From Halomonas sp. 7T (GTDB lineage Bacteria; Pseudomonadota; Gammaproteobacteria; Pseudomonadales; Halomonadaceae), in contig NZ_CP087112.1 of assembly GCF_025643255.1 (NCBI RefSeq), positions 2,666,001-2,730,000 on the forward strand: a stretch of DNA of 64,000 bases, written 5' to 3'. Of this stretch, positions 10,097 through 18,790 are shown piece after piece. Below the pieces are notes generated by a model, which saw only the letters and a list, made by a program, of their open reading frames with translations, made no database searches and was not told the DNA's origin. A program made the translations under genes and the position numbers. The first letter of the stretch is position 1, and the number at the start of each line of letters is the position of its first letter.

Positions 10097-11770
10097 ATGC
10101 TTACGCAGCTAGCGATTCAAGATTACGCTATTGTTACCCGCCTTGAACTCGACCTCACCCGCGGCATGACCGCGATTACCGGCGAGACCGGAGCGGGAAA
10201 ATCGATCCTACTAGGTGCCTTGGGCCTCTGTTTGGGCGAGCGTGCCGAGGCGGGCAGCGTGCGCCATGGCTGCGAACGCACCGATCTTTCAGCCCGCTTT
10301 GATATTCAGCATCTTCCTGGTGCCACAGAGTGGCTTAACGCACGCGACCTCCCCTCCGAGGAGTGCCTGCTGCGCCGTGTCGTGACGGCTAGCGGCCGTT
10401 CTAAAGCGTGGATTAACGGCCACCCTGCGACTATCGCTGATCTAAAATCGCTGGGCGAACAGCTGATCCAAATTCATGGGCAGCACGCGCATCAAGCCTT
10501 GATGCGTGAAGAGACCCACCTTGCGCTGCTGGATGACTACGCCGGATTGCGCGAACGCAGCCAGCAGCTCGCCGAGACATTCCGTGAATGGCGCAGCGCT
10601 CGACGCCGCTTAAAAAAGCTCAGCGAAGAAGGCAGCGAAGTGGAGGCCAAACGGCAGCTATTGCGCTATCAAGTAGAAGAACTCGATCAATTAGGCCTCG
10701 CAGAAGGCGAGCTGCAAACGCTTGAAGAGGAGCAGCACACGCTTGCCCATGCCGAAGAGACGCTGCGTGAAACCCAGTTTGCGGCCGACTGCTGCGAAAG
10801 CGATGAAGGCGGCGCGCTATCGCTGTTGAACCAAGCGTATGCCCATTTAAGTGCTTTACCTGGCAGCGATAAGGGCACGCTCGCCAATACATTAGCGATG
10901 TTAAGCGATGCGCGCATTCAGGTTGAAGAGGCCACCAGCGAGCTTAACCGCCTGGCCAGCACAACCGAACTAGACCCCGAGCGCTTGGCTTGGGTGGAAG
11001 AGCGTATGGGCGATGTTCATCGTGTTGCCCGTAAGCATCACGTTGCCCCAGAAGAAATTTGTGCGCTGCACACTCAGTTGCAGCAGGAAGTAGCCCAGCT
11101 CGAAGCCAGCGACGACGATCTTGAATCGCTGAGCACCCAAGTGGCTGAATACCGAGAACGCTATCGCAGTGAAGCGAAACAGCTCAGCGAGGCACGCCAG
11201 AAAGCCGCGCTGCGCTTGGGTAAAGAAGTGCAACAACAGCTCGCTTTCTTAGCCATGGGTAAAGCGCGCTTTGAAGTTGACGTGACCCCACGCGAAACGC
11301 CGACGCCAGAAGGCTTGGATCACGTGCAGTTCTTAATTAGCGCCAACCCCGGCCAGCCTGCTCGCCCGCTTACTAAAGTCGCCTCAGGCGGTGAGCTGTC
11401 GCGCATTAGCCTGGCCATTCAGGTGGTAGCGGCCTCCCACTCGACCATTCCAAGTCTTGTGTTTGATGAAGTGGACGTAGGCATTTCGGGGGCCACGGCT
11501 GAAATTGTTGGCCAACTGCTGCGCAAGCTAGGGGAAAATGGCCAAGTGATGACGGTAACTCACCTGCCCCAAGTGGCCGCCCAGGCACACCAGCATCTGC
11601 ATATTGAAAAGCGCTCCAAGCGGGATACCACGTTGACTCACATGGCGCTGCTGGATGAGCGTGGGCGCATTAGCGAGCTGGCGCGCATGCTAGGCGGCAT
11701 AACGCTTTCAGACCAAACGCTCGCCCACGCCCGTGAAATGCTCCATGCCAGCCAACGCCCACCGCATTAG
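10097..11770 (+). CDS. recN: DNA repair protein RecN
   Basis: SMC-like ATPase of double-strand break repair. Walker A GETGAGKS is at residues 29-36. The middle is two coiled-coil arms (about 155-365, rich in Glu, Gln, Leu), and the C terminus has the signature ASGGELSR (about 427-434) and Walker B LVFDEVDVGISG. At 557 residues it has the usual length. AGGAGG lies before the ATG. It is divergent from grpE, with a LexA-like box in the shared gap, so SOS induction is expected. Confidence 0.98.
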   Translation: MLTQLAIQDYAIVTRLELDLTRGMTAITGETGAGKSILLGALGLCLGERAEAGSVRHGCERTDLSARFDIQHLPGATEWLNARDLPSEECLLRRVVTASGRSKAWINGHPATIADLKSLGEQLIQIHGQHAHQALMREETHLALLDDYAGLRERSQQLAETFREWRSARRRLKKLSEEGSEVEAKRQLLRYQVEELDQLGLAEGELQTLEEEQHTLAHAEETLRETQFAADCCESDEGGALSLLNQAYAHLSALPGSDKGTLANTLAMLSDARIQVEEATSELNRLASTTELDPERLAWVEERMGDVHRVARKHHVAPEEICALHTQLQQEVAQLEASDDDLESLSTQVAEYRERYRSEAKQLSEARQKAALRLGKEVQQQLAFLAMGKARFEVDVTPRETPTPEGLDHVQFLISANPGQPARPLTKVASGGELSRISLAIQVVAASHSTIPSLVFDEVDVGISGATAEIVGQLLRKLGENGQVMTVTHLPQVAAQAHQHLHIEKRSKRDTTLTHMALLDERGRISELARMLGGITLSDQTLAHAREMLHASQRPPH

Positions 11771-11782
11771 GCGTGCCACAAA

Positions 11783-11808
11783 GCAGCGCCCTCACTCTTG
11801 GGCGCTGC
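11783..11808. terminator. Hairpin between convergent recN and argP
   Basis: Perfect 9-bp arms (GCAGCGCCC / GGGCGCTGC) with an 8-base loop. No T run follows on either strand, so it is a weak or factor-assisted terminator shared by the convergent genes. Confidence 0.55.
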
Positions 11809-11812
11809 TCCG

Positions 11813-12679
11813 TTAACGTAATACTTGGCAAGCATAATTCATAACGGCGTGCCTCAACGCCGTCAGCGATGCGCTCTCTGTTTGCCAGAAGTGCCAATGC
11901 AGCGGTACATCCAGTATAAATTCTGGCCCCACATCCACTAACCCTCCGTTGGCTAGGTACTCCTCTACCTGAAGCTCTGGCAGCATGCCGTACCCCAGGC
12001 CCTGCAACGCCATCTGAACGAATCCTTCAGAAGAGGGAACGCGATGTTGACGGGCAGGCGGAGGCAGCCCCTGCGCCTCTAAAAACTGGTGCTGCAAGCG
12101 GTCATCGCAATTAAAAATCAGGCAGGGCGCATCAACCAGCCGGGCAATGTCGATACGCGTTTGATAATGCTCAACAAAGGCGGGACTCGCCAGCGCCCGA
12201 TAGCGTAAAACGCCCAGCGGGCTGACCGCCCCGCCATTAACCGGCTGCGCTTCAGCGCAGATACACGCCATCACCTCGCCATTGCGCATTCGGCCAAGGC
12301 CCACTTCTTGATCTTCCACCACAAGATCAAAATCCATTTGGTGGCTTAATGGGCACGCCGCTAGCGCCTGCGCCAGCCATGTGGCCATTGAATCCGCGTT
12401 GACCGTTACACGCACCTTAAGTGGCTCGCCCTGCGCTTCGTCTAACAATCCCAACTCTAACTGTTTGACCTGCTGCAAGTGGTTATTCAAACGGCGTCCC
12501 AGCGCGGTCGCCACTGGCGGCGAACGCCTTAGCAACACCGGCTGGCCTAAGCGGTGCTCCAACTGGCGAATACGCTGACTAACCGCTGACTGCGTGATAT
12601 GCAGCTTCTGGGCGGCTTTTTCGAACCCCCCTGTTTCAATAACAGCACTCAGCGCTTCCAATAGCCGGTAGTCCAGCAT
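11813..12679 (-). CDS. argP: LysR-family regulator ArgP (IciA/LysG type)
   Basis: DNA-binding regulator that in E. coli senses arginine/lysine and activates the exporter gene argO. The N-terminal winged helix-turn-helix (LLEALSAVIETGGFEKAAQ, HITQSAVSQRIRQLE) is followed by a LysR effector domain; 288 residues. I start at the ATG at 12679 (MLDYRLLEAL), with GAGGA seven bases upstream, rather than at 12703. It is divergent from argO at 12968, the classical argP/argO arrangement, which strongly supports the name. Convergent with recN. Confidence 0.9.
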   Translation of the reverse strand: MLDYRLLEALSAVIETGGFEKAAQKLHITQSAVSQRIRQLEHRLGQPVLLRRSPPVATALGRRLNNHLQQVKQLELGLLDEAQGEPLKVRVTVNADSMATWLAQALAACPLSHQMDFDLVVEDQEVGLGRMRNGEVMACICAEAQPVNGGAVSPLGVLRYRALASPAFVEHYQTRIDIARLVDAPCLIFNCDDRLQHQFLEAQGLPPPARQHRVPSSEGFVQMALQGLGYGMLPELQVEEYLANGGLVDVGPEFILDVPLHWHFWQTESASLTALRHAVMNYACQVLR

Positions 12680-12774
12680 TTCGTCATCCTCTTCACAGCA
12701 CATTGAGAAAGCATAAGTTCAGCACACCTTTTCACCAGCTTGCTCACCGGCTGCACACACACTTAGTCACAAAC

Positions 12775-12783
12775 TTATCCACA
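12775..12783 (+). promoter_or_regulatory. Perfect DnaA-box sequence in the argP-argO gap
   Basis: TTATCCACA matches the strong DnaA-box consensus. It is single; no cluster or AT-rich unwinding region accompanies it, so this is not an origin. It may be a coincidence or a DnaA titration/regulatory site. The 288-base gap between argP and argO otherwise holds AT-rich promoter sequence (12885-12950) where ArgP would bind. Confidence 0.4.
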
Positions 12784-12967
12784 ACCGATCTCTGTATTGA
12801 GAAAGCGTTCGCAGCCATTACCCATGCGCTTAAAGCCGACTTACCCGCTGCATTGGCCCATCACTTCATAAGCCTTGCTTATGTCACATAAATATTATTC
12901 GTTAGATTAATAAACAAACTCGCCTTTATTGTAAAAAGCTCATTTACCTGCACGAGAGGCACCCAGC

Positions 12968-13579
12968 ATGACAGCATCGCTACTGACGGGCTTTGGCATT
13001 TCTCTTGGTTTGATTGTGGCCATTGGCGCCCAAAACGCCTGGGTACTTAATAAAAGTATGCGCCGAGAGTATCCCTGGGTAGTGGCGGCTATTTGCGCCA
13101 GTCTCGATGCCGTCTTGATTACGCTAGGTGTTTATAGCATCGATTCACTTCAACAACGGCTGCCCACGCTGGTCCCTGTAATGACATGGCTAGGCATCGC
13201 CTTGTTGTGCTGGCTGGGTGGGCAGGCTTTCAAACGCGCTTGGCAAGGTAACAGTGGATTATTAACCAGCCAACAGCGTAGTGTTTATAACGGGTGGCAA
13301 ATTGCGGGCCAAGCTATTGCTATTTCGCTTCTCAATCCACATGTCTACTTAGACACCGTTGTGCTGATTGGCAGCGTCGGCGTCCAGCAAGCCAACACGG
13401 TTGCGTTCGTGGTGGGAGCCGCTTCTGCATCACTGCTGTGGTTTTTCTCCCTGGCAGGCTTCGGGCGTTTCCTTGGTCCCAAATTGCAATCACCTCGCGC
13501 GTGGCGAATCTTCGACACACTAATTGGCATGATTATGCTGCTGGTAGCGATATCACTTGTTTCCACTGCAACGAGTTGA
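12968..13579 (+). CDS. argO: LysE/ArgO-family basic amino acid exporter
   Basis: Inner-membrane exporter of the LysE family, expected to export arginine and/or lysine. The 203-residue protein opens with the family motif GFGISLGLIVAIGAQNAWVLNKS (shown in part) and has about six hydrophobic segments: 4-24, 39-58, 64-82, 112-130, 143-165 and 178-198. The LNPHVYLDTVVLIG motif before the fifth segment is characteristic. It is divergent from argP, its probable activator. GAGAGG upstream supports the ATG at 12968. A bidirectional terminator follows. Confidence 0.92.
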   Translation: MTASLLTGFGISLGLIVAIGAQNAWVLNKSMRREYPWVVAAICASLDAVLITLGVYSIDSLQQRLPTLVPVMTWLGIALLCWLGGQAFKRAWQGNSGLLTSQQRSVYNGWQIAGQAIAISLLNPHVYLDTVVLIGSVGVQQANTVAFVVGAASASLLWFFSLAGFGRFLGPKLQSPRAWRIFDTLIGMIMLLVAISLVSTATS

Positions 13580-13603
13580 CGTAAGCATAAGGTGCTGGAT
13601 ATA

Positions 13604-13656
13604 AAAACGCCCCCAAGACGCCAGTGACATGCTACTGACGACCAGAGGGCGTTTTT
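13604..13656. terminator. Bidirectional terminator between argO and fur
   Basis: AAAAACGCCC (13604-13613) pairs with GGGCGTTTTT (13647-13656), with an inner CAGT/ACTG pairing. T runs are present on both strands, so it can end both argO and the convergent fur transcript. Confidence 0.85.
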
Positions 13657-13671
13657 AAGCGAAGTGGACGA

Positions 13672-14124
13672 CTACTTTTTGTTGGTAGGGCCACTATCCT
13701 GGCGCGTAATGTCCGACCCGCGAGGGCGCACATACAGCACAAGGGCGTGATCCACTAGCTCGTAGCCGTGCTCTTCCGCTATTTCTTGCTGGCGACGCTC
13801 GATGATGTCATCAAGAAACTCGATGATTTCACCGCTTTCTAAACACACCATGTGGTCATGGTGATCTTCTTGGGTCATCTCAAATACCGCATGGCCACCG
13901 TCAAAATTGTGACGAATCACCAAGCCTGCTGATTCAAACTGAGTCAGCACGCGGTAGACAGTAGCCAAACCAACATCCTCGCCCGCATCTATCAGTGTTT
14001 TATACACTTCTTCTGCGCTAAGGTGGTGTTGGCCCGAAGCATTTTCGAGAATCTGCAGGATCTTGACGCGCGGCAGGGTCACTTTCAGCCCGGCTTTGCG
14101 CAGTTCATGGTTCTGATCGGCCAT
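13672..14124 (-). CDS. fur: Ferric uptake regulator Fur
   Basis: Iron-responsive repressor. The 150-residue protein has the winged helix (LRKAGLKVTLPRVKILQIL, VGLATVYRVLTQFESAGLV) and the metal-binding segment HHDHMVCLESGEIIEF followed by the dimerisation domain. Only one Cys of the classical CxxC pair is seen in the MVCLESG stretch, as in some Pseudomonas-type Fur proteins. Start at the ATG at 14124 (MADQNHELRKAG); an in-frame upstream extension to 14202 would overlap bamE. Divergent from bamE, a common gammaproteobacterial arrangement. Confidence 0.96.
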   Translation of the reverse strand: MADQNHELRKAGLKVTLPRVKILQILENASGQHHLSAEEVYKTLIDAGEDVGLATVYRVLTQFESAGLVIRHNFDGGHAVFEMTQEDHHDHMVCLESGEIIEFLDDIIERRQQEIAEEHGYELVDHALVLYVRPRGSDITRQDSGPTNKK

Positions 14125-14196
14125 GGTTGCTCTTCGCAGTGACAGGTTAGGTCGGGTATCATCGACCGAAACCACGATAGTGAAGAACAGGCTCAA

Positions 14197-14688
14197 ATGC
14201 AAAAATTGACTCGTATCATTACTCTTTCCGTTGCTCTAACCGTTGTTAGTGGCTGCAGCTACGTTGGCGTTTACAAGCGCGACATTCCCCAGGGCAACCT
14301 GATCACCCAAGAAATGGTAAGCCAGCTGCAACCGGGGATGACCCAGGAACAAGCAGCCTACATCATGGGCCGCCCGTTGCTGGAAGCGCCTTTCGACTCT
14401 CGCGAGTGGGATTACGTTTACCGCCTCGACAAAGCTTACGGCGATGTTGAACAACGCCGCGTGACTCTTACCTTTGATAACGCAGGGCGGCTGGTCAATA
14501 TTGATCAGCAGGGCGATTTATCAGGCGACATTCCAGTCAGCACCGACAGCGGCGTAGGCCCGGCAGTAGAGGGCACCGACCCGCTAGATGCACTGCCGGC
14601 ACCTACACAGCAAGCCACTACCCCTGCACAGCAAGCCACTACCCCTGAAAACGCCCCAACGCCGCAGCCAGTGATTATGGCCGAGTAA
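14197..14688 (+). CDS. bamE: Outer membrane assembly lipoprotein BamE
   Basis: Small lipoprotein of the BAM complex. The signal peptide ends in the lipobox VVSGC with Cys20. The BamE/SmpA core follows, with GNLITQEMVSQLQPGMTQEQ, IMGRPLL and WDYVYRL. At 163 residues it is longer than E. coli BamE because of a Pro/Thr/Gln-rich C-terminal tail that includes a perfect tandem repeat (QQATTPAQQATTPEN, encoded at about 14607-14646). The tail is probably disordered. Divergent from fur. Confidence 0.93.
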   Translation: MQKLTRIITLSVALTVVSGCSYVGVYKRDIPQGNLITQEMVSQLQPGMTQEQAAYIMGRPLLEAPFDSREWDYVYRLDKAYGDVEQRRVTLTFDNAGRLVNIDQQGDLSGDIPVSTDSGVGPAVEGTDPLDALPAPTQQATTPAQQATTPENAPTPQPVIMAE

Positions 14689-14694
14689 GGCGTA

Positions 14695-15006
14695 TTATTG
14701 GCCCTTGGCTTGGCGCTTTGCGCGCTCAAGCCTTGCGGCTTTGGGGTCAATCTGCAGCGGGCGATACACCTCTATGCGGTCGCCCGCGCGTACTGTTTCT
14801 TTTTCAGGTTGGCGCAGCGCTTTGCCAAAAATGCCCAGCGGCGCCTGTTCAAAGGTAGTGCTAGGCAGCTCAGGAAACAGGCTTGGCAAATCAGCCGCAG
14901 CAACGGCTTGGCGTGCCGTTGTCCCTTGAGGCACTACAACTGCCACAAGGCGCTGCTTTTGCGGCAACCCAAAGGCAACCTCTACGGTAAGCGTCTCAAC
15001 GTCCAT
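14695..15006 (-). CDS. rnfH: RnfH family protein (UPF0125)
   Basis: A 103-residue ubiquitin-like-fold protein of unknown biochemical role. The family pattern is visible: TVEVAFGLPQKQRLVAVVVP, then PLGIFGKALRQPEKETVRAGDRIEVYRPL near the C terminus. Start at the ATG at 15006; its first 11 bases overlap the end of ratA, so the two are translationally coupled. The ratA-rnfH pairing is conserved in gammaproteobacteria, and it lies here next to smpB, also as usual. Confidence 0.92.
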   Translation of the reverse strand: MDVETLTVEVAFGLPQKQRLVAVVVPQGTTARQAVAAADLPSLFPELPSTTFEQAPLGIFGKALRQPEKETVRAGDRIEVYRPLQIDPKAARLERAKRQAKGQ

Positions 15007-15430
15007 AGAGATCGTTGGCACGCTTAGTAAAGGCATCCACCAGCTGCCCGGCAATTTGCTGGAAGAGCTTGCCAAACGCCATGCCTAACAGTCGATTGGC
15101 GAATTCAAAATCCATTTCCAGGCTAACTTTGCAAGCGTCCTCCCCCATGGGAGTAAATAGCCAGCGACCTTTAAGCCGTTTAAAAGGCCCTTTAACGAGA
15201 GACATCTCGATCCGCTCCGGCTCAAACAGGTCGTTGCGGGTGATAATAGTTTGTTCAACACCAGCGCGCCCGAGGGTCATTTCGCCGATTAAGTGAACAT
15301 TATCGCGCTCATGCAGGCGCGCGCGGCGACACCCCGGCAGAAATTCAGGATAGCGTTCGAAATCATTGACCAAATCGAACATTTGTTGGGGGGTGTGCCG
15401 CACCAAGGCGGTACGATTAACGGTTGGCAT
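14996..15430 (-). CDS. ratA: RatA/COQ10-like START-domain protein
   Basis: Type II toxin-antitoxin RatA family protein, also seen as a coenzyme Q-binding (COQ10-like) protein. The 144-residue SRPBCC fold is evident from TALVRHTPQQMFDLVNDFERYPEFLPGC, the central beta strands and the C-terminal helix GKLFQQIAGQLVDAFTKRA. GGAGAGG before the ATG at 15430 fixes the start. The real function is debated; a ubiquinone chaperone role is as plausible as ribosome-association toxicity. Divergent from smpB. Confidence 0.92.
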   Translation of the reverse strand: MPTVNRTALVRHTPQQMFDLVNDFERYPEFLPGCRRARLHERDNVHLIGEMTLGRAGVEQTIITRNDLFEPERIEMSLVKGPFKRLKGRWLFTPMGEDACKVSLEMDFEFANRLLGMAFGKLFQQIAGQLVDAFTKRANDLYGR

Positions 15431-15555
15431 TGACCTCTCCGCTGACTTCACAGTGCCCAAAGCGTATCATGGGAAATATTTTTTAGATTTTAAATGGTAT
15501 CACGCCTCCTCCGATAACGAAGGAGCTGCTACCGACAGATTAATAATGAGGTTCC

Positions 15556-16047
15556 ATGGCCACTAAGAAAGGTAAGAGCAAGGGCCCCAGCAGCAGCGTA
15601 ATTGCCCAAAACAAGAAGGCGCGGTTTGAGTACCACATCAACGAGGTGCTTGAAGCCGGTTTGGTGCTTGCTGGCTGGGAAGTAAAGAGCTTGCGCGCCG
15701 GTAAGGCGCAGCTGACGGATACCTATATCCTAGTGCGTAACGGCGAGGCATTTCTGCTGGGTAGCCACATCATGCCGCTTAATACGGCAAGCACCCACGA
15801 GATTGCCGATCCCACTCGCACCCGCAAACTGCTGCTTCATCGCAAAGAGATTGCTAAGATTTTTTCGGTGACTCAGGACAAAGGCCATACGTGCGTACCG
15901 CTTAAGCTCTACTGGAAACGCAATAAAGTAAAATGCGAGCTAGCCTTGGTAACCGGTAAACAGCTGCATGATAAACGTGCAACAGAAAAAGACCGCGATT
16001 GGAGCCGTCAAAAAGGCCGAATTATGCGGGAACATAACAAGGCATAG
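15556..16047 (+). CDS. smpB: SsrA-binding protein SmpB
   Basis: Protein partner of tmRNA in ribosome rescue. The 163-residue protein starts with a Lys-rich segment, then shows the OB-fold hallmarks [38 protein letters not shown] and KLLLHRKEI, with the basic C-terminal tail that sits in the mRNA channel. GAGG precedes the ATG at 15556. ssrA begins 45 bases after its stop, so both trans-translation partners are encoded together. Confidence 0.97.
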   Translation: MATKKGKSKGPSSSVIAQNKKARFEYHINEVLEAGLVLAGWEVKSLRAGKAQLTDTYILVRNGEAFLLGSHIMPLNTASTHEIADPTRTRKLLLHRKEIAKIFSVTQDKGHTCVPLKLYWKRNKVKCELALVTGKQLHDKRATEKDRDWSRQKGRIMREHNKA

Positions 16048-16048
16048 C

Positions 16049-16077
16049 TGGTCAATTAGCAACGAGCACGTTAGAAT
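16049..16077 (+). promoter_or_regulatory. Probable ssrA promoter
   Basis: TGGTCA (16049-16054), a 17-base spacer, then TAGAAT (16072-16077). The expected start site is a few bases before the mature tmRNA 5' end at 16092. The -10 is good and the -35 weak. Confidence 0.5.
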
Positions 16078-16091
16078 ACTTGCTGCAATCA

Positions 16092-16472
16092 GGGGGCGAC
16101 ATGGTTTCGACGCCGGTAACAACCCTTGCGGTGCATGCCGAGAGCGTGATGTATCTCGTAAATCCCACATCACGATAAAATAGTCGCAAACGACGAAAAC
16201 TACGCTCAAGGCGCGCTAGCAGCTTAAACACTGTTAGCTTCTTGTCTGGCCCCAAGGTGATGTGCCTATTCATCACTGCGGGGATATGAGCTAAAGCTGA
16301 TAGGACCGCGGTTGGTGGTGTCTTCTCGTCAACCGTTAAACTTTAGAAGGCTCGCGTGGCTGAATCCTGACCGTCGGAGTCAGTCGCGCTAAAGCAAATG
16401 ACGGAATCTAAGCATGTAGAGCCAATAGGCGCGTGCTGGCGGACGCGGGTTCAATTCCCGCCGCCTCCACCA
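16092..16472 (+). ncRNA. ssrA: tmRNA (ssrA)
   Basis: Transfer-messenger RNA for ribosome rescue. The 5' GGGGGCG pairs with 3' CGCCTCC (one G-U) to form the acceptor stem, followed by ACCA at 16469-16472. The T arm GGTTCAATTCC is near the 3' end. The mRNA-like part encodes the tag ANDENYAQGALAA (GCA at 16186 to TAA at 16225-16227), flanked by pseudoknot-forming sequence. It is about 381 bases long, directly downstream of smpB. Confidence 0.97.
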
Positions 16473-16487
16473 GACACCCCACAAATC

Positions 16488-16512
16488 AAGCACCTCCGGG
16501 TGCTTTTTTTGT
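16488..16512 (+). terminator. Intrinsic terminator after ssrA
   Basis: AAGCACC-TCC-GGTGCTT-type hairpin (arms about 16488-16494 and 16499-16505) followed by a run of seven or more T. Confidence 0.9.
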
Positions 16513-16835
16513 GCCATCACTTTGATGCCATGTCTCCTCCACGGCTGCATATTGCTCTTAATAAGTCTCAGCATTGCGAGCAATCTTCTTATGCATCCAG
16601 ACAGTATTGCTTCACTTTTTAGCGTTGGCTGCTCAGATTTCTCAGCTAACAGGCAACACGCAAAAACGATAACGCCCATTGAAAAATTCAATGTTTGGCA
16701 ATCAGAGAATAACGATACAATAGAAACGAATAAAAAAATCAACTGGTTACAACAAATCAGTGGGCATACCAGCCCGCCCCCTCCCTGGCATTTGCAGCAA
16801 GCCGTTAACTACTCCCTCACTCCTAGGAAGTTTGG
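16513..16835. other. Intergenic region with no gene seen
   Basis: A stretch of 323 bases between the ssrA terminator and the chemoreceptor gene. It is AT-richer than its surroundings toward 16700-16760. I looked for a flagellar sigma-28 promoter and found only a weak partial -10 (AACGATAA near 16669) without a matching -35. No RNA gene or plausible small gene was recognised. Confidence 0.5.
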
Positions 16836-18551
16836 ATGTCCCTTACTATTAAAGCGCGCCTGATCCTTTTGATCGCCTTGTTAATTGCCCTAATTGCCGT
16901 TGTTGGCGGCTTTGGCATACGCGGCATGACCGCCATGGACGGCGCCATAGAAACTATTTATGAAGATCGGTTAGTTCCCGTGCAGCAGCTCACCCGCATT
17001 GATGAGTTAATGCGTGACAGCATCATAGAGCTCAACCAAATCAGCTTGACCCATGAGGCCGCTAGTGGTGAGCCTACCCACAGCGCTAACCGTCAGTCCC
17101 ACTTAGACACCGTAGCCGCCAACACTGAGACGATGGAGCAGCTTTGGTCAGCTTATATGGCTACCTTCTTAACCCCCCAAGAGGCAGAGCTAGCCGAACG
17201 CTATAGCAACCAACGTCGTGCTTTCTTTCAGCAGGGTATCGCGCCAGCCATCGCTTTCTACGAGGCAGGTCGTATTGATCGCGCGACAGCCCACATGGTC
17301 GAGGTCGCCCGCCCCGCGTTCACGTCTGCCAACCAAACGCTGCACAATTTGATTGACCTACAAAGCGAAGTAGCACGTAGCGAGTATGCCTCGGCACAGT
17401 CAACGTTTACCTTTATGCGCACGCTAACCGCCGCCATGATCATTCTGGCGCTGCTGATTGGCTCCCTGGGCGGATGGCTGTTGATTCGTGTTATTACCCA
17501 CCCCCTCGGCCGGATGATTGGCTACTTTAAGGCGATTGCCGCTGGCAACCTGAATAACCATATTGAGATCGAACGCCGTGATGAGCTCGGCCTTGCCCTT
17601 GAATCGCTGAGCGAAACACAGGTGCAGCAGCGCGAGCTGGTCTCGCGGATTCAGCACGCTTCCAACGCTATCCATACTGCTTCTGGTGAGATTTCCTCAG
17701 GTAACTACGACCTCTCTCAGCGTACTGAAGAGCAGGCCGCCAGCCTTCAGGAAACCGCGACTAGCATGGAGCAGGTTGCCGCAACGGTTAAACAGAACGC
17801 CGACCATACCCGTCAAGCAAACGACCTAATACTCAGCGCTCGTCAGTTGGCCGATAACGGAGGCGAAAAAACCGCCCAGGCCATGGGCAAAATGAATGAG
17901 CTGGAAGAGAGCGCCGCGAAAATAGGCAGCATCATTTCGGTCATCGACAGCATTGCCTTCCAAACAAACATATTAGCGTTGAACGCCTCAGTGGAAGCTG
18001 CCAGAGCGGGCGAACAAGGGCGCGGTTTTGCCGTGGTTGCCAGCGAGGTTCGCAACCTTGCCCAGCGCTGCGCTTCGGCGGCTAAAGAGATTCAGACACT
18101 CGTTACTCACGACGGTGAACTGGTCAAAGACGGCAGCGCCTTAGTGCAACAGGCTGGCAAGGCAATGGAGCAGGTGGTTGGCAGTGTGCGGCAGGCCTCC
18201 GAACTGATGGCGGACATCAACGCCGCCTCAGAGGAGCAGTCCCAAGCGGTCGAGCAAGTCAGTGTCGCGGTGAGCCAAATGGATCAAGTCACTCAGCAGA
18301 ATGCTGCCTTGGTAGAACAGTCTGCAGCGGCAGCATCGGCACTGAAGTCCCAGGCAGACCTGCTCGCCGACACGGTGAGCGCATTTCGCATGAATAATCA
18401 TACGACGGCGCTACCCGCAAGCGCTGCTGTATCACAAACCTTGACCACCGCTAGCCGCCTTGCCGTCCCGGTGGCAGCCGATCCCTCGGCCGCTCGTGCT
18501 AATCACTACCGCAAGGTAGTCGAAGCAGAACCCGAATGGGAAGCCTTCTAG
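16836..18551 (+). CDS. Methyl-accepting chemotaxis protein (4HB-HAMP-MA type)
   Basis: Transmembrane chemoreceptor of 571 residues. TM1 is at about 7-29, a four-helix-bundle periplasmic sensor at 30-190, TM2 at about 194-217 and HAMP at 218-270. The signalling domain carries the invariant hairpin tip ([20 protein letters not shown]) near residue 380, with several Gln/Glu methylation-type sites. The last residues are EWEAF, which fit the C-terminal pentapeptide that tethers CheR/CheB in high-abundance receptors. The ligand cannot be read from sequence. No che genes lie nearby, so it is an orphan receptor. Confidence in the class is very high. Confidence 0.96.
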   Translation: MSLTIKARLILLIALLIALIAVVGGFGIRGMTAMDGAIETIYEDRLVPVQQLTRIDELMRDSIIELNQISLTHEAASGEPTHSANRQSHLDTVAANTETMEQLWSAYMATFLTPQEAELAERYSNQRRAFFQQGIAPAIAFYEAGRIDRATAHMVEVARPAFTSANQTLHNLIDLQSEVARSEYASAQSTFTFMRTLTAAMIILALLIGSLGGWLLIRVITHPLGRMIGYFKAIAAGNLNNHIEIERRDELGLALESLSETQVQQRELVSRIQHASNAIHTASGEISSGNYDLSQRTEEQAASLQETATSMEQVAATVKQNADHTRQANDLILSARQLADNGGEKTAQAMGKMNELEESAAKIGSIISVIDSIAFQTNILALNASVEAARAGEQGRGFAVVASEVRNLAQRCASAAKEIQTLVTHDGELVKDGSALVQQAGKAMEQVVGSVRQASELMADINAASEEQSQAVEQVSVAVSQMDQVTQQNAALVEQSAAAASALKSQADLLADTVSAFRMNNHTTALPASAAVSQTLTTASRLAVPVAADPSAARANHYRKVVEAEPEWEAF

Positions 18552-18647
18552 GCGCTGGCGATTCTGACAAGCGCGGTGGGTGGCTATCGGTTTGAACCTT
18601 GCGGTATGAATCGAGCAGGCTTATCAGTTAGGATACATTCAATAAAC

Positions 18648-18729
18648 GACACGGGGTGTCCTGGCGTTACGCCAGGGCTGAGATAAGACCCGCTGAACCT
18701 GATCCAGTTCATACCGGCGAAGGGATGTC
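18648..18729 (+). promoter_or_regulatory. TPP riboswitch (THI element) 1
   Basis: Conserved thiamin pyrophosphate aptamer. It contains ACGGGGTGTC, the core GCTGAGATAAGACCC, CTGAACCTGATCCAGTTC, then ATACCGGCGAAGGGA. GACA (18648-18651) and TGTC (18726-18729) can close P1. It lies upstream of the dehydrogenase/monooxygenase pair on the same strand, so those genes are expected to be repressed when TPP is plentiful. Confidence 0.97.
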
Positions 18730-18759
18730 ACACTCATGACCCGCAATGGGGTCGGTATG

Positions 18760-18781
18760 CATCCCTCGCTTTTACGAGGGA
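18760..18781 (+). promoter_or_regulatory. Ribosome-site sequestor of TPP riboswitch 1
   Basis: TCCCTCG (18762-18768) and CGAGGGA (18775-18781) form a perfect 7-bp hairpin whose second arm is the Shine-Dalgarno of the gene starting at 18791. CATCCCT (18760-18766), overlapping the first arm, is also fully complementary to AGGGATG (18721-18727) at the aptamer 3' end. The two pairings exclude each other, so TPP binding should free the sequestor and block translation. Confidence 0.75.
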
Positions 18782-18790
18782 ACTACCACA

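Noticed and set aside
12703..12891. Plus-strand 62-codon frame in the argP-argO gap
   Set aside because: It spans the divergent promoter region, has no ribosome site and ends before the argO promoter; no family resemblance.
16389..16742. Reverse-strand 117-codon frame ending across the tmRNA 3' end
   Set aside because: It reads WWRRRELNPRP over the tRNA-like end, a well-known false protein produced by translating the antisense of tRNA/tmRNA T arms.
18746..18790. Upstream in-frame ATG for the riboswitch-controlled dehydrogenase
   Set aside because: It lies in the riboswitch expression platform; the ATG at 18791 has a proper ribosome site and matches the start of the SDR fold.
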